NCBI GenBank assembly: GCA_964508915.1
Contig: CAZDVK010000006.1
Coordinates: 1-64,000, forward strand
Reading direction: 5' to 3'
Length of the DNA: 64,000 bases
Origin: CAZDVK01 sp964508915
GTDB lineage: Bacteria > Pseudomonadota > Alphaproteobacteria > Paracaedibacterales > CAIULA01
Positions 34,981 to 43,775 of this stretch are shown piece by piece (within the stretch, counting starts at the first letter, position 1; each line of letters starts with the position of its first letter). The translations under genes were made by a program, and so were the position numbers. Under the pieces are notes generated by a model. The model searched no databases. It was not told the DNA's origin and worked only from the letters and a program-made list of their open reading frames with translations.

Positions 34981-36312
34981 TTAAGAACCATGTTCGGCAA
35001 TTTTTGCTTGAGCCGTAATGTCTTTCGCTCTTTTACAAATAACGGAATCTTTAGAGTTTTCAATTTTTTTAGCATATGCATTAGCCCGCTTCACATCATT
35101 CATGGCCCATGCTTCTTCCGCCAAACATAGGGTAGCCTCATCTCCTTCCCCATGAGCTCTGGCCAAAAGCCGCCAAGCAAACGCATTTTGTTTGTTTTTC
35201 TCAATGGCCTGGTTTAACCATTTTATGGCCTTGGGATAGTCCTCTTTTTTACTTGTTTCTACGATAGCATGTGCAAACAAAACGCCAATATTGAAAGAAG
35301 CAGGCCTTTTTTCCAAAGCTTGTTCAAAACATTTTAAAGCATCTAACGCATGACCTGTTTCAAATAAAATTTGGCCTTTGATTTCCAAAAAATAGGGGTC
35401 TTGTGGGTATTCTACCAACAAACTATCTAAACGGCTTAGGGCATCTTTAAAATTTCGCCCGCGATAAGCAGCAATAGCCCGGGCATACTGTGCCGCTAAA
35501 GATTTATCAGATATTGGGTATGCCGTATTCACTTTAATAGGGGTTTCCATGTACCCAATAATCTTGGCTTTAATACGTTTGAAACGTTCTTCGAAATCCG
35601 CGGGGAATACATACCCGCTTTTCGGGGTGTCAGGGTTTTTATAGGAACGCACTTTTCCCATGCGGGTTTCTGTTAACGGGTGGGTTGATGTATACGGGTC
35701 CTGATAGCCTGAAAATTTTTGGTTCAAAATGTTTAAAAATTCATACAACCCCTCTGAAGGCCAATGAAGTTTATCTAAATACTGTAGCGCAGCGCTGTCA
35801 GCTGCGTCTTCATCATCACGGGAATGCTTTAAAAGAGACCGCTCCATCACATGAAGCCCGCCCGCAGTTCCCGCCAACAATGGTGCTGGATTGCCTGACA
35901 AAAGGCCTATGGCCCCCCCTAAAATGGCTGTTGCCACAGCAGGCCCCGTTGCTTGTTCCATTGCTAAAGATTGTTTTGCTAAATGGGTACCAGCAATGTG
36001 ACCCGTTTCGTGCGCAAGAACGCCAATCAGTTGTCCCACGTGGGCACATTTTTCAATAAGCCCTGTGTAAACAATAATTTGCCCCCCAAATGTGGCACCT
36101 GCGTTAATTTCTGGACTTGCCAAAATATAAACTCTGGGCTTCATGGTAACACCAGCTATTTCAAAAATTTTCTGAAGCCAATTTGTCAACGCCTCTTCAA
36201 TTTCATCGTCTTCGATAAAGTGCCCCTCTGGAATAGAATTAACTGAGGACGTACTATTTGCCCCAGAATTCCAAAACACAAAAAACAACATAATCAAAAA
36301 GGGGCGGATCAT
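34981..36312 (-). CDS. Periplasmic M48 metalloprotease with C-terminal TPR repeats
   Basis: A 443-residue protein with a signal peptide (residues 1-20). The M48 zinc site HETGH is at residues 101-105, with the third ligand in EDAAD downstream. TPR-like helices occupy about residues 265-420 (AQYARAIAAYRGRNFKDALSRLD, ALDALKCFEQALEKRP). This is the BepA/YfgC plan, a periplasmic protease-chaperone for outer-membrane protein assembly. It overlaps rnhB by 4 bp, at the end of a kef-rnhB-M48 run. Confidence 0.88.
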   Translation of the reverse strand: MIRPFLIMLFFVFWNSGANSTSSVNSIPEGHFIEDDEIEEALTNWLQKIFEIAGVTMKPRVYILASPEINAGATFGGQIIVYTGLIEKCAHVGQLIGVLAHETGHIAGTHLAKQSLAMEQATGPAVATAILGGAIGLLSGNPAPLLAGTAGGLHVMERSLLKHSRDDEDAADSAALQYLDKLHWPSEGLYEFLNILNQKFSGYQDPYTSTHPLTETRMGKVRSYKNPDTPKSGYVFPADFEERFKRIKAKIIGYMETPIKVNTAYPISDKSLAAQYARAIAAYRGRNFKDALSRLDSLLVEYPQDPYFLEIKGQILFETGHALDALKCFEQALEKRPASFNIGVLFAHAIVETSKKEDYPKAIKWLNQAIEKNKQNAFAWRLLARAHGEGDEATLCLAEEAWAMNDVKRANAYAKKIENSKDSVICKRAKDITAQAKIAEHGS

Positions 36313-36950
36313 GAAGCCAACCGTTTTTCTGATACCAAAAGTTGAATAGGGGCGAAACTTTTCCGGTGATGCGATGTAATGCCAAACTTCATCAACGCTT
36401 GATGATGCTGTGCCGTACCGTATCCCCTGTTTGTATCCCAGCCATAAACAGGAAACTCTTCGTGAAGTTGGTCCATAATCCGGTCCCGCGTCACCTTCGC
36501 AATAATCGAAGCCGCTGCAACAGATAAGCTTTTTTGGTCGCCACCCTTAATCAAAGTAACAGGTTTTGGTAAACCAGGTTTTCGAATGCCATCAACCAGA
36601 ACGTGCTGCACATCATGACAACTTAGGGAATGAAATGCCCGACTCATTGCTAATTTTGTCGCTTCGGCTATGTTTATTTGATCAATTTCGTCAACACTTG
36701 CCAACCCCACACCGAAAAAAATATGTGGCGTTTGAGTCAGCAAATCAAATGCCTGGCACCGTTTTTTATGAGAAAGTTTTTTCGAATCGTGAATTAAGCT
36801 TCTTAGGTTATCCGAAAGACTAAACCCCTCCATAACGACTGATGCAGCCACGACAGGTCCAGCCCAGGGTCCACAACCAGCTTCATCAATACCCGCCACC
36901 CACTGACATTGAGTTTGTTGTTCAAAAACAAAATCAGGATTCTTGGTCAT
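36309..36950 (-). CDS. rnhB: Ribonuclease HII
   Basis: A 213-residue enzyme that cuts RNA in RNA-DNA hybrids and starts ribonucleotide excision. It has the catalytic Asp-Glu in VAGIDEAGCGPWAGPVVA, a further Asp in HVLVDGIRKPGL, and the C-terminal SIIAKVTRDRIMD and YGWDTNRGYGT motifs. It overlaps the kef-like gene by 17 bp upstream and the M48 gene by 4 bp downstream. Confidence 0.95.
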   Translation of the reverse strand: MTKNPDFVFEQQTQCQWVAGIDEAGCGPWAGPVVAASVVMEGFSLSDNLRSLIHDSKKLSHKKRCQAFDLLTQTPHIFFGVGLASVDEIDQINIAEATKLAMSRAFHSLSCHDVQHVLVDGIRKPGLPKPVTLIKGGDQKSLSVAAASIIAKVTRDRIMDQLHEEFPVYGWDTNRGYGTAQHHQALMKFGITSHHRKSFAPIQLLVSEKRLAS

Positions 36951-38241
36951 AATGATCTGTTTTCTTAATTTGGTAGGTAAATTTGGATTTATTATTTTTT
37001 TTGAAAAAACAAAAAAAACTCTTTAAAGAAGATTTTTCAGAAGCGTAGATAAATTTCATAATTCCACCCAACGGCGCCGCACCTACGTTTGTCATGTCCT
37101 TAAGTCTTTTTGCCGTTGTATTCCAAATAGGGCTAAAAGCTAAGGATAAAACAGTTAAGGCAATAATTAAGTTTTCACCAAACTGATTAATTATGTGACT
37201 TTCAGTAGAAACAGATGCCATTAGAAAAGCGAATTCTCCCAGCTGGGCTACCAAAGTTCCAACCAAAAAAGCCTGAGACCATGACAACTGCAGCGCTCTG
37301 AGTATACCAATATTAAGGGCCGTTTTACCAACGGTTACAATAAACAGCAGAACAAGAACTGTCCAAAAATGTTGCCAAATAAACTGAATATCTAACAACA
37401 AACCGATGGACAAGAAAAAAGCCATCAGCAAAATATTTTGAATAGGTTTTGTTGTTTCTAAATAAATAACCCGTTCATGTGTGTTACCAAGGACAAGGCC
37501 TGCCAAGAATGCACCATAAGGTGCCGACAACCCGATAAGACCTGAAATCGCAGCAGCTGCGAAACACAAAGTCAAACCTGCCAATGGTATTAAGTCTTTT
37601 TCACCGGCGAAAAATGAACCCAATGGAAATCGAACACGCTGTTTTCGGCTTAGATAAGCAATCAAGGCCATAGTCAGCCCAATAGCCACAACTAATTTAA
37701 TAATAAGACCGGGATTCAGCCAAGACTGTCCATAATTGCGCAAAATCAAAATCATGGGAATAATTGCCAAGTCTTGAGCGATTAAAATGCCAACTACCAA
37801 TTGACCTGCTTCGCTTTTCATCTCACCAATGCCTTCTATCATTTTGAAAACAACAGCCGTCGATGAAATGGATGCCACAAAACCAAGCAGCAAAGCTAAA
37901 CCAAGAGACCACCCAAAGAATTGAGCTAATAATAATGTGATTAAAACACTGCAAATTATTTGAAGCAATGTGCATAAGGTGGCCACAATCCAAACCCGCT
38001 TAAAAACCTTAAGGTTTAGTTCCATGCCAACAACAAACAAAAGCAGCAAAACCCCAAGCTCAGCAAGTGAACTAACCTGATCACGAGATTGAATCAAAGC
38101 AAACCCTGAGGGCCCCAGGATAACACCTGCTAAAATATAGCCCAAAATAGAGGGTTGCTTTAGGCGTGCCAAAGATATACCGCCCATAAGGGCGGCCACA
38201 ACCACGATGGCAATTTCTGTTAATTTGACTTCACTATGCAT
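36934..38241 (-). CDS. Kef/CPA2-type monovalent cation:proton antiporter, no RCK domain
   Basis: A 435-residue membrane protein with about 12 helices. CPA2 signatures are LKQPSILGYILAGVILGPSG near the N-terminus, ELGVLLLLFVVGMELNL, and VASISSTAVVFKMIE with GILIAQDLAIIPM. KefB/KefC proteins carry a cytoplasmic RCK/TrkA-N domain of about 200 residues after the membrane part. Here only a short basic tail follows, so nucleotide gating is absent or supplied by another protein. Its 5' end overlaps the divergent sdhE frame by 6 bp. Confidence 0.85.
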   Translation of the reverse strand: MHSEVKLTEIAIVVVAALMGGISLARLKQPSILGYILAGVILGPSGFALIQSRDQVSSLAELGVLLLLFVVGMELNLKVFKRVWIVATLCTLLQIICSVLITLLLAQFFGWSLGLALLLGFVASISSTAVVFKMIEGIGEMKSEAGQLVVGILIAQDLAIIPMILILRNYGQSWLNPGLIIKLVVAIGLTMALIAYLSRKQRVRFPLGSFFAGEKDLIPLAGLTLCFAAAAISGLIGLSAPYGAFLAGLVLGNTHERVIYLETTKPIQNILLMAFFLSIGLLLDIQFIWQHFWTVLVLLFIVTVGKTALNIGILRALQLSWSQAFLVGTLVAQLGEFAFLMASVSTESHIINQFGENLIIALTVLSLAFSPIWNTTAKRLKDMTNVGAAPLGGIMKFIYASEKSSLKSFFCFFKKNNKSKFTYQIKKTDHYDQES

Positions 38242-38535
38242 GACAGCAATAGTAGCATACCTTTTAAGAACCTGTCACATGCGATTTTCTATATGAACCT
38301 TTGCCAAAAACGCTTGATGTATCAAAGCACACACCGCGGAACAAAAGAAATGGATTTAATACTGGGTCAGTTCGCCCAAAAATGGTTGCATCGGCTGAAC
38401 GATCAAGAGAAATATACATATGCAAATCTTCTGGAGGAACCTGACACAAAGCTTTTTAATTGGATTATGTTGAATGAAAAAACAGCGCCAGCTGAATATC
38501 AGAGTATTATTGAAAAAATAAATTCCGTTTTCTAA
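38236..38535 (+). CDS. sdhE: FAD assembly factor SdhE-like
   Basis: A 99-residue protein with the SdhE/YgfY signature: QKRLMYQSTHRGTKEMDLILGQFA (RGxxE FAD-attachment motif near residues 34-39), then LNDQEKYTYANLLEEPDTKLFNWI. SdhE promotes covalent FAD attachment to succinate dehydrogenase SdhA. The start could instead be the ATG at 38293, giving 80 residues, the more usual length. Neither ATG has a good ribosome binding site. The 3' end overlaps the convergent permease by 4 bp. Confidence 0.85.
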   Translation: MHDSNSSIPFKNLSHAIFYMNLCQKRLMYQSTHRGTKEMDLILGQFAQKWLHRLNDQEKYTYANLLEEPDTKLFNWIMLNEKTAPAEYQSIIEKINSVF

Positions 38536-39830
38536 ACCGCCTCAGCCGAAGTCCTTTTTCTTTTTTTCATATAAAGGTACATAGGAAAACCTGTCACAAT
38601 GAATAAGCTTGCCGTCATAACCGTTTTCAACGACGCCTCGTACAACACCCACAGGCAAAACAATGTTGCAACAGCACTATAAGCTTTTTGGCGCATAGTA
38701 AAAATAGAACCTTGCCTTAAAGAAACTTTGATCAAGGCAGCACAGCAAACTAAATACACAAACAAGAATGCAATCACTGAAAAATCAATCAGCATACTGA
38801 CTTGTTTTGCTAAATTGTGGCCACATGTTAAAAACAACAAGGGAATAATTCCTAAACAGCTTACAATTAAACCGGCCACAGGCGCATCGTATTTATTTTT
38901 TCTACTGAATATGGATGGCATTAAACCATCTTGAGCTAAACCTAAGGCGATCTGTCCACTAGATAGCATCCAGGCATTTAAAGTTCCAATGCAGATAATG
39001 GATGCAATAAGAGAAACTACCATATACCAATTACCACCAAAAATAGCATGCGTGGCGTCCACATAGGGCGCTGAAGATTTTGCAAGCTGATCCCCGGCAA
39101 TGACCCCTTGGATGGCAACACTGTTTAATACGTATAAAACAGCCACGCTAATTGTGCCTAAAATGATTGCACGTGGAATGGTATGACAAGGGTTTTCAAC
39201 ACATTCAGCAGGGGTTGTTGCTGTTTCTACGCCAATAAATCCCCATAATGTTAACAACGTTACCTGGTTAAATATTTGGGACATACTTGTTTGCTGAACA
39301 GTGTCAGAAACAACAAAATTTTTAATGTCAAAATAATAAAATGCCACCAAAGGTAATATGACCAGTGGAATAATTTTGAGAACAGTTAAAACAAATTCAG
39401 CACATCCCGCTGTTTCAACACCCCTTAGGTTTAGCCATGTAATCAAAAGCAGTAATCCAACCTCTAACCCAAGGTGGATAGATGGATCATGAATTCCTAT
39501 CAAGGGAATTAAATATCCCACACTAGCCACAACAACAGCTGTTGTGCTAACCCAAGAAATTGTCCAATAGGTCCACCCTGTAAAAAACCCTGCAACTGGA
39601 CCAAAAGCCTCCTGAACATACGCGTGCGGCCCCCCTGTTTTGGGGATTTTATTACATAATTTGGCAAAAACTAAAGCTAAAGAAATGGCACCAACACCGG
39701 AAAAAAACCACCCCCATAAGCTGTACAGCCCATACGGGGCAAGACTTGCCGGTAACATAAAAACACCCGAGCCAATTTGGCTGCCCGTAACCAAGGCAAA
39801 AACCGACCAAAAACCAATTTTTTGAGACAT
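38532..39830 (-). CDS. APC-family amino-acid permease/antiporter
   Basis: A 432-residue inner-membrane protein with 12 predicted helices. It has the APC substrate signature GSQIGSGVFMLPASLAPYG near residues 16-34 and GGPHAYVQEAFGP near 66. The arrangement is closest to basic amino-acid/polyamine exchangers such as AdiC/PotE. Intracellular bacteria use these to take amino acids from the host; the actual substrate is not determinable. Confidence 0.85.
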   Translation of the reverse strand: MSQKIGFWSVFALVTGSQIGSGVFMLPASLAPYGLYSLWGWFFSGVGAISLALVFAKLCNKIPKTGGPHAYVQEAFGPVAGFFTGWTYWTISWVSTTAVVVASVGYLIPLIGIHDPSIHLGLEVGLLLLITWLNLRGVETAGCAEFVLTVLKIIPLVILPLVAFYYFDIKNFVVSDTVQQTSMSQIFNQVTLLTLWGFIGVETATTPAECVENPCHTIPRAIILGTISVAVLYVLNSVAIQGVIAGDQLAKSSAPYVDATHAIFGGNWYMVVSLIASIICIGTLNAWMLSSGQIALGLAQDGLMPSIFSRKNKYDAPVAGLIVSCLGIIPLLFLTCGHNLAKQVSMLIDFSVIAFLFVYLVCCAALIKVSLRQGSIFTMRQKAYSAVATLFCLWVLYEASLKTVMTASLFIVTGFPMYLYMKKRKRTSAEAV

Positions 39831-40098
39831 GAAAACCTAATTTTCAAAGAAAGTTATTTTTTAATTATTGCAAAGGGAGAATGGCTTGAAGAATAAGGCT
39901 CAGCGAGCCTTTCGAAAGTGTTTCAAAAAAATAGAAGCCAAAAACATAACCAATAAATCTAAGCGACAGAGTTATAGATTATCATGGCATACATACTTGA
40001 TTTTTGCAAAATATTTATAAGATTCACAAAATACCACTTGATTTTTTTATAAAAAAGGACAAATTAATAATTAGTTAACCATTATTAGGTGACGTGTT

Positions 40099-40308
40099 AT
40101 GGATATGGTCGAGACACATACATTAAAGCACCAGCTTCAACAAATTCAGCATAAGAAGATGCTTGTTGAACGGGAGATGGTTAAATCAAAGTCTGTTCCA
40201 GAGGGCACAATTAGCCTTTCGTTTCATCGAATGAAGAAGGAACGCAACGAGTTGCAGAAAAAAATAACCCAAATCAACGGGATGATTCGTCCCGACATTA
40301 TTGCCTGA
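40099..40308 (+). CDS. DUF465/YdcH-like small helical protein
   Basis: A 69-residue protein made of two amphipathic helices, ending in the telltale ERNELQKKITQIN...RPDIIA of YdcH-type proteins, which usually read LKKxKLxLKDxI...PDIIA. Members are common in alphaproteobacteria and have no settled function. It stands alone with about 270 bp of AT-rich sequence before it, in which I saw no other gene. Confidence 0.7.
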   Translation: MDMVETHTLKHQLQQIQHKKMLVEREMVKSKSVPEGTISLSFHRMKKERNELQKKITQINGMIRPDIIA

Positions 40309-40472
40309 AAGTCATTTAGTGGGAGGCCTAAAACACCACCGGAGAATGCCTTTTTTGACGCAGCTAAGTAGCTTGCGCTGCATTACAATTAATACTCTTA
40401 ACGTATGCGTTTCTTTTTTGCAATTTAATAAAAAATGATTTTTATTTAAGGTATCTCAAGCATTTAAATACA

Positions 40473-42221
40473 CTATTTACCTTCTGTAAGTACTAGAAAA
40501 TTCAACCAACCTTTTTTTACCTTGCCTTGTGCGGTAAATTTTACATTTTTAATATTACAAATATCATTTTTTCCTAAATCAAAGTAATAGTATCTGGACT
40601 TTTTAGGATAGTATATTGGGAGGATTTCTTTCAAAATTCCACCTGAAGTGGTGGCTGTTAAGGCTATGTGCTGTATTTCCTCTGGTTTACCATCTATGAT
40701 GAGTACAGCCATTAACTCTCCGCGTGAGCAACGCGCGTAATCTATATGAAGGTTACAACTTTCATCAAAGTTGATTTCTACCGGGGTTTCATACATTCTT
40801 GCAGAAATATTTGGCTCCTCAATATTTTTTGACTCAAATACATGTATCGAACTAAAGTGGTTTATTACAGTCATTTTTTTAAAGATTGGGTATTTGTACA
40901 TTTGTTCCCAATCAGTCGCATATGGATCATTAGAGGCATTAATAGAGAAAGGAGATCCCATTATATTATATTTGTTTATAAAAAAATAAGCTGACAGTGA
41001 AATTACCATAATAAAGGCAAACATATATTGCCATATAACCCTTCTGTTTTCATTAAATACAAATATTGCCACTATAAGAATCACCGCACAAAAACCATGC
41101 CATATCTGGCGGTGAATAAAATATGGACTTAAGTAGTAAAATAAGAGTGGCGATTTAATATTGTCAGGAAGATATCTATTTAAATAATACTGCAACGCAA
41201 TAATTCCAATTAATCCACAAAGAAGCACGGTCATTTCTATAATATGATATTTGCGATTACGATAAAGACGAAGACAACAATATATAAGCCCTATGCCCAA
41301 AAGAACGCCGGTAATTAAGGTACCAACAATAAAATATGGTGAGTGCATTTCAAAGGAGGGAAATATTTTTGACAGTGCAAAAGATGGATCTGATTGGAAC
41401 CTGTACCCAAACCCCCAAAAGAAGACACCCACCATAGAAAGACTTATAACAGGAACGCTATATAATAATTTCATAGTGCTAATTTTAGCTGTGTCCATAA
41501 AAATGTCTCTGAAAAATAAATCAACATAGAAAATTTGAATTAAACAACATAAAGTTGCCCATACAGCAAGGAACATTCCAGATTTGTTCGTGCGCATATA
41601 TAACCTTAAAAAGCAATAGGGAAACGCAACAAGACCAAATAAGGCCGCACTTATTTTAGAAAAAAGCAATATTGGTAAAATTGAAAAATATAAAAATGTC
41701 TTCCACCTATTAAATAATTTTTTTTCTAGCATTTCAGAAACGATGTAAAGAATAGGTATTATGCACGCATAAGAAGAGTTAAAAGGGAAGCCAAAATCTG
41801 AATGAGGGAATAGCCCAAGGCATAATATTATTAAAATTCTAAATATTAAATTTTGGCCAAAATAATTATCAAATCTCTTATAAAGGAGCATAGATATCAT
41901 AGTTGAAAAGGCTATGATATTGAGGGTTTTAAATAAAATTGGAAAATATTGATTAAAATCAAATTTTGCTAATATCAATGAAAAAAGGCGAGGTATGGTA
42001 TTGAAGTATCCTGAGTCATTCTTACCAAGGATCTGCCACCAATGATCAGAGTTCATTGCGGTGTAATAATAGTTAGAGCCTTCCTCAAACCACAATTGCA
42101 TAATGGAATATGAATTCCAGTAGGTTGTTAATAAAATAAAAGAGATAATCGTAGTAAGAAGAAACTGGAACCCTAGGCGGTGTTGTGAAATTTTTTCATT
42201 GATATTATTAATCGTTTTCAT
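40473..42221 (-). CDS. Polytopic membrane protein, possible GT-C type glycosyltransferase
   Basis: A 582-residue protein with about 11-12 membrane helices in the first 430 residues. The large first outside loop carries WFEEGSNYYYTAM and NTIPRLFSLILAK, and a soluble beta-rich domain of about 130 residues closes the C-terminus. Acidic residues in the first loop plus many helices are the GT-C plan (lipid-linked sugar transferases), but no diagnostic motif fixes the family. It is strikingly AT-rich, like the operon at 42834-49372 next to it, and is transcribed toward the permease gene. Confidence 0.6.
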   Translation of the reverse strand: MKTINNINEKISQHRLGFQFLLTTIISFILLTTYWNSYSIMQLWFEEGSNYYYTAMNSDHWWQILGKNDSGYFNTIPRLFSLILAKFDFNQYFPILFKTLNIIAFSTMISMLLYKRFDNYFGQNLIFRILIILCLGLFPHSDFGFPFNSSYACIIPILYIVSEMLEKKLFNRWKTFLYFSILPILLFSKISAALFGLVAFPYCFLRLYMRTNKSGMFLAVWATLCCLIQIFYVDLFFRDIFMDTAKISTMKLLYSVPVISLSMVGVFFWGFGYRFQSDPSFALSKIFPSFEMHSPYFIVGTLITGVLLGIGLIYCCLRLYRNRKYHIIEMTVLLCGLIGIIALQYYLNRYLPDNIKSPLLFYYLSPYFIHRQIWHGFCAVILIVAIFVFNENRRVIWQYMFAFIMVISLSAYFFINKYNIMGSPFSINASNDPYATDWEQMYKYPIFKKMTVINHFSSIHVFESKNIEEPNISARMYETPVEINFDESCNLHIDYARCSRGELMAVLIIDGKPEEIQHIALTATTSGGILKEILPIYYPKKSRYYYFDLGKNDICNIKNVKFTAQGKVKKGWLNFLVLTEGK

Positions 42222-42833
42222 GTTATCTCTGCAGCTCTCTAAATTTTAAATTTCTGCACCGTTAAAACGCGCATCAAAAACATATACAGCCTGTGATCTT
42301 AGCGCAAATTAATAAGTAAAGAAATGAAAAATCGGTCAAATTTTATGGATAGTTTTTGTGTTTTTTTCCTCTAAAAAGGAATTTTTTGGGAAATGTCCCG
42401 AATAATACGCAATAACGTTTAAGGGCAAGTGAGGAAGAACCAGTTAAGTCAAAGATTCAACAGTTTGCAAAATGACACAACAAACCCGGTGCGTAGCTGA
42501 GATTATGCAGACTAACTGCAAGATAGATATCTCTTACCTTTAAGAGTTTTGGAATCAAGCAAAAAGACACATGCGTAGACTTAACGGTGTCTACAAAAAG
42601 AAACATTTGGGTTATTCCTTAACGAAGGTGAGTAACAGTTTTATAAACAAAATCTAAAAACTCTATTCCCCCTGTTAAAGCAATGGATTAAAGATTATCT
42701 TAAATAGTTATCTGGTACAGCCTCAAAACTTTAATAGGGAATTTGTAAATTAAATTGAAGGGTCAGCAGAAAGATATGATAAGGTTGTACGCGAAAAAAC
42801 GTTGTTTATAGATGAGTTTTGCAAGATTAATTT
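42222..42833. other. 612-bp AT-rich intergenic region with no supported gene
   Basis: It lies between the divergent membrane-protein gene and the glycoconjugate operon. All frames are broken by stops within a few dozen codons. No tRNA, inverted repeat or mobile-element end was found. A stop-to-stop frame near 42755-42860 overlaps the start of the next gene in another frame and reads like coding sequence, but it has no start codon. The region may contain gene remnants and the operon promoter. Confidence 0.5.
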
Positions 42834-43775
42834 ATGGAAAAAAAATTTTCTTATAAAGATTCGATAGACTGTTTAAAACAGCTTATTTTACCACGAGGTT
42901 TTGTTTGGATACAAACTTCAGGAGGTAATGTATCAATCAAACAAAACGATCTTATCTACATAAAACCCTCTGGTATTTCTATAAATGAGTTCTCAGCTAA
43001 AAATGTAGCGATATTTAATCGTAAGAAGTTTTTGCAACTTTTTAATCAAATCGACCCAAGGGCAGATGATGCAGAAATTAAATACGCTGACGCTATAAAA
43101 CAATCGCAATGCATCCAAGAAAATATTTTTTTGCGGCCGTCGATGGAGGCAGGATTTCATGCACTGCTAAGCAAAAAATATGTTATTCATCTGCACAGTA
43201 TTGCTGCTATCTTGATATACCATTCATATAAAAAAGGTATTTTAGAGAATTGGCTCTCTGAGAAAACAAATAAAAAAATTTGCTTTATAAAAAAAACCAT
43301 GCCTGGGTTTAGGCTAACAAAAGCTATTGAAAATGATATTAAGGCAGATTGGTATTTTTTGGAAAATCACGGTTTAATTATTAATACTAACGATCCAAAC
43401 GACATAGAAAACGTTGGAAAGTTGGAAGAATTATTTCTAGAGGATTTTGGTTTCAGTGAAGTGGCCTATTTTTATCGCAATCCCTTTAACCTAAATGAAC
43501 TATTTGCAAGAGAGTTTCCCTGGCCTCCTATCTTTCCAGATAGCTTTGTATTTATGGATCAATTATTAGATATGACAATCGTTTCTAATAAGAAAGATTT
43601 CTATAAACTCAAAAATTTGGATAAAAATAATAAATTATTAGAATTATGGGCGGCAATGATTCTTATTAATAAAGCGGCGCCTGATTTAGATATTTGGACA
43701 GAAAGCGAATGCGAGGCTATTACAAAAATGCCTACAGAAATTCATAGAAAGAGGTTGGCGTTAGAAAATGAATAA
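42834..43775 (+). CDS. Class II aldolase/adducin-family protein
   Basis: A 313-residue protein. It has the class II aldolase fold elements: TSGGNVSI (phosphate loop region, near residue 30), KPSGISINE, the metal-binding HLHS near residue 120, and the late LENHGLII. These zinc enzymes cleave or join aldehydes and ketoses such as fuculose-1-phosphate, or epimerise ribulose-5-phosphate. About 100 C-terminal residues extend past the standard domain. First gene of a six-gene operon; it overlaps the next by 8 bp. Its substrate is presumably the sugar or polyol unit of the surface glycan. Confidence 0.78.
   Translation: MEKKFSYKDSIDCLKQLILPRGFVWIQTSGGNVSIKQNDLIYIKPSGISINEFSAKNVAIFNRKKFLQLFNQIDPRADDAEIKYADAIKQSQCIQENIFLRPSMEAGFHALLSKKYVIHLHSIAAILIYHSYKKGILENWLSEKTNKKICFIKKTMPGFRLTKAIENDIKADWYFLENHGLIINTNDPNDIENVGKLEELFLEDFGFSEVAYFYRNPFNLNELFAREFPWPPIFPDSFVFMDQLLDMTIVSNKKDFYKLKNLDKNNKLLELWAAMILINKAAPDLDIWTESECEAITKMPTEIHRKRLALENE

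Noticed and set aside
40309..40472. Terminator or small RNA after the DUF465-like gene
   Set aside because: Only short stems (AGGC/GCCT, GCAGC/GCTGC) are possible; too weak to support a call.
42755..42860. Stop-to-stop frame resembling protein sequence just before the aldolase gene
   Set aside because: It has no start codon and overlaps the real gene in another frame; I could not tie it to a family.
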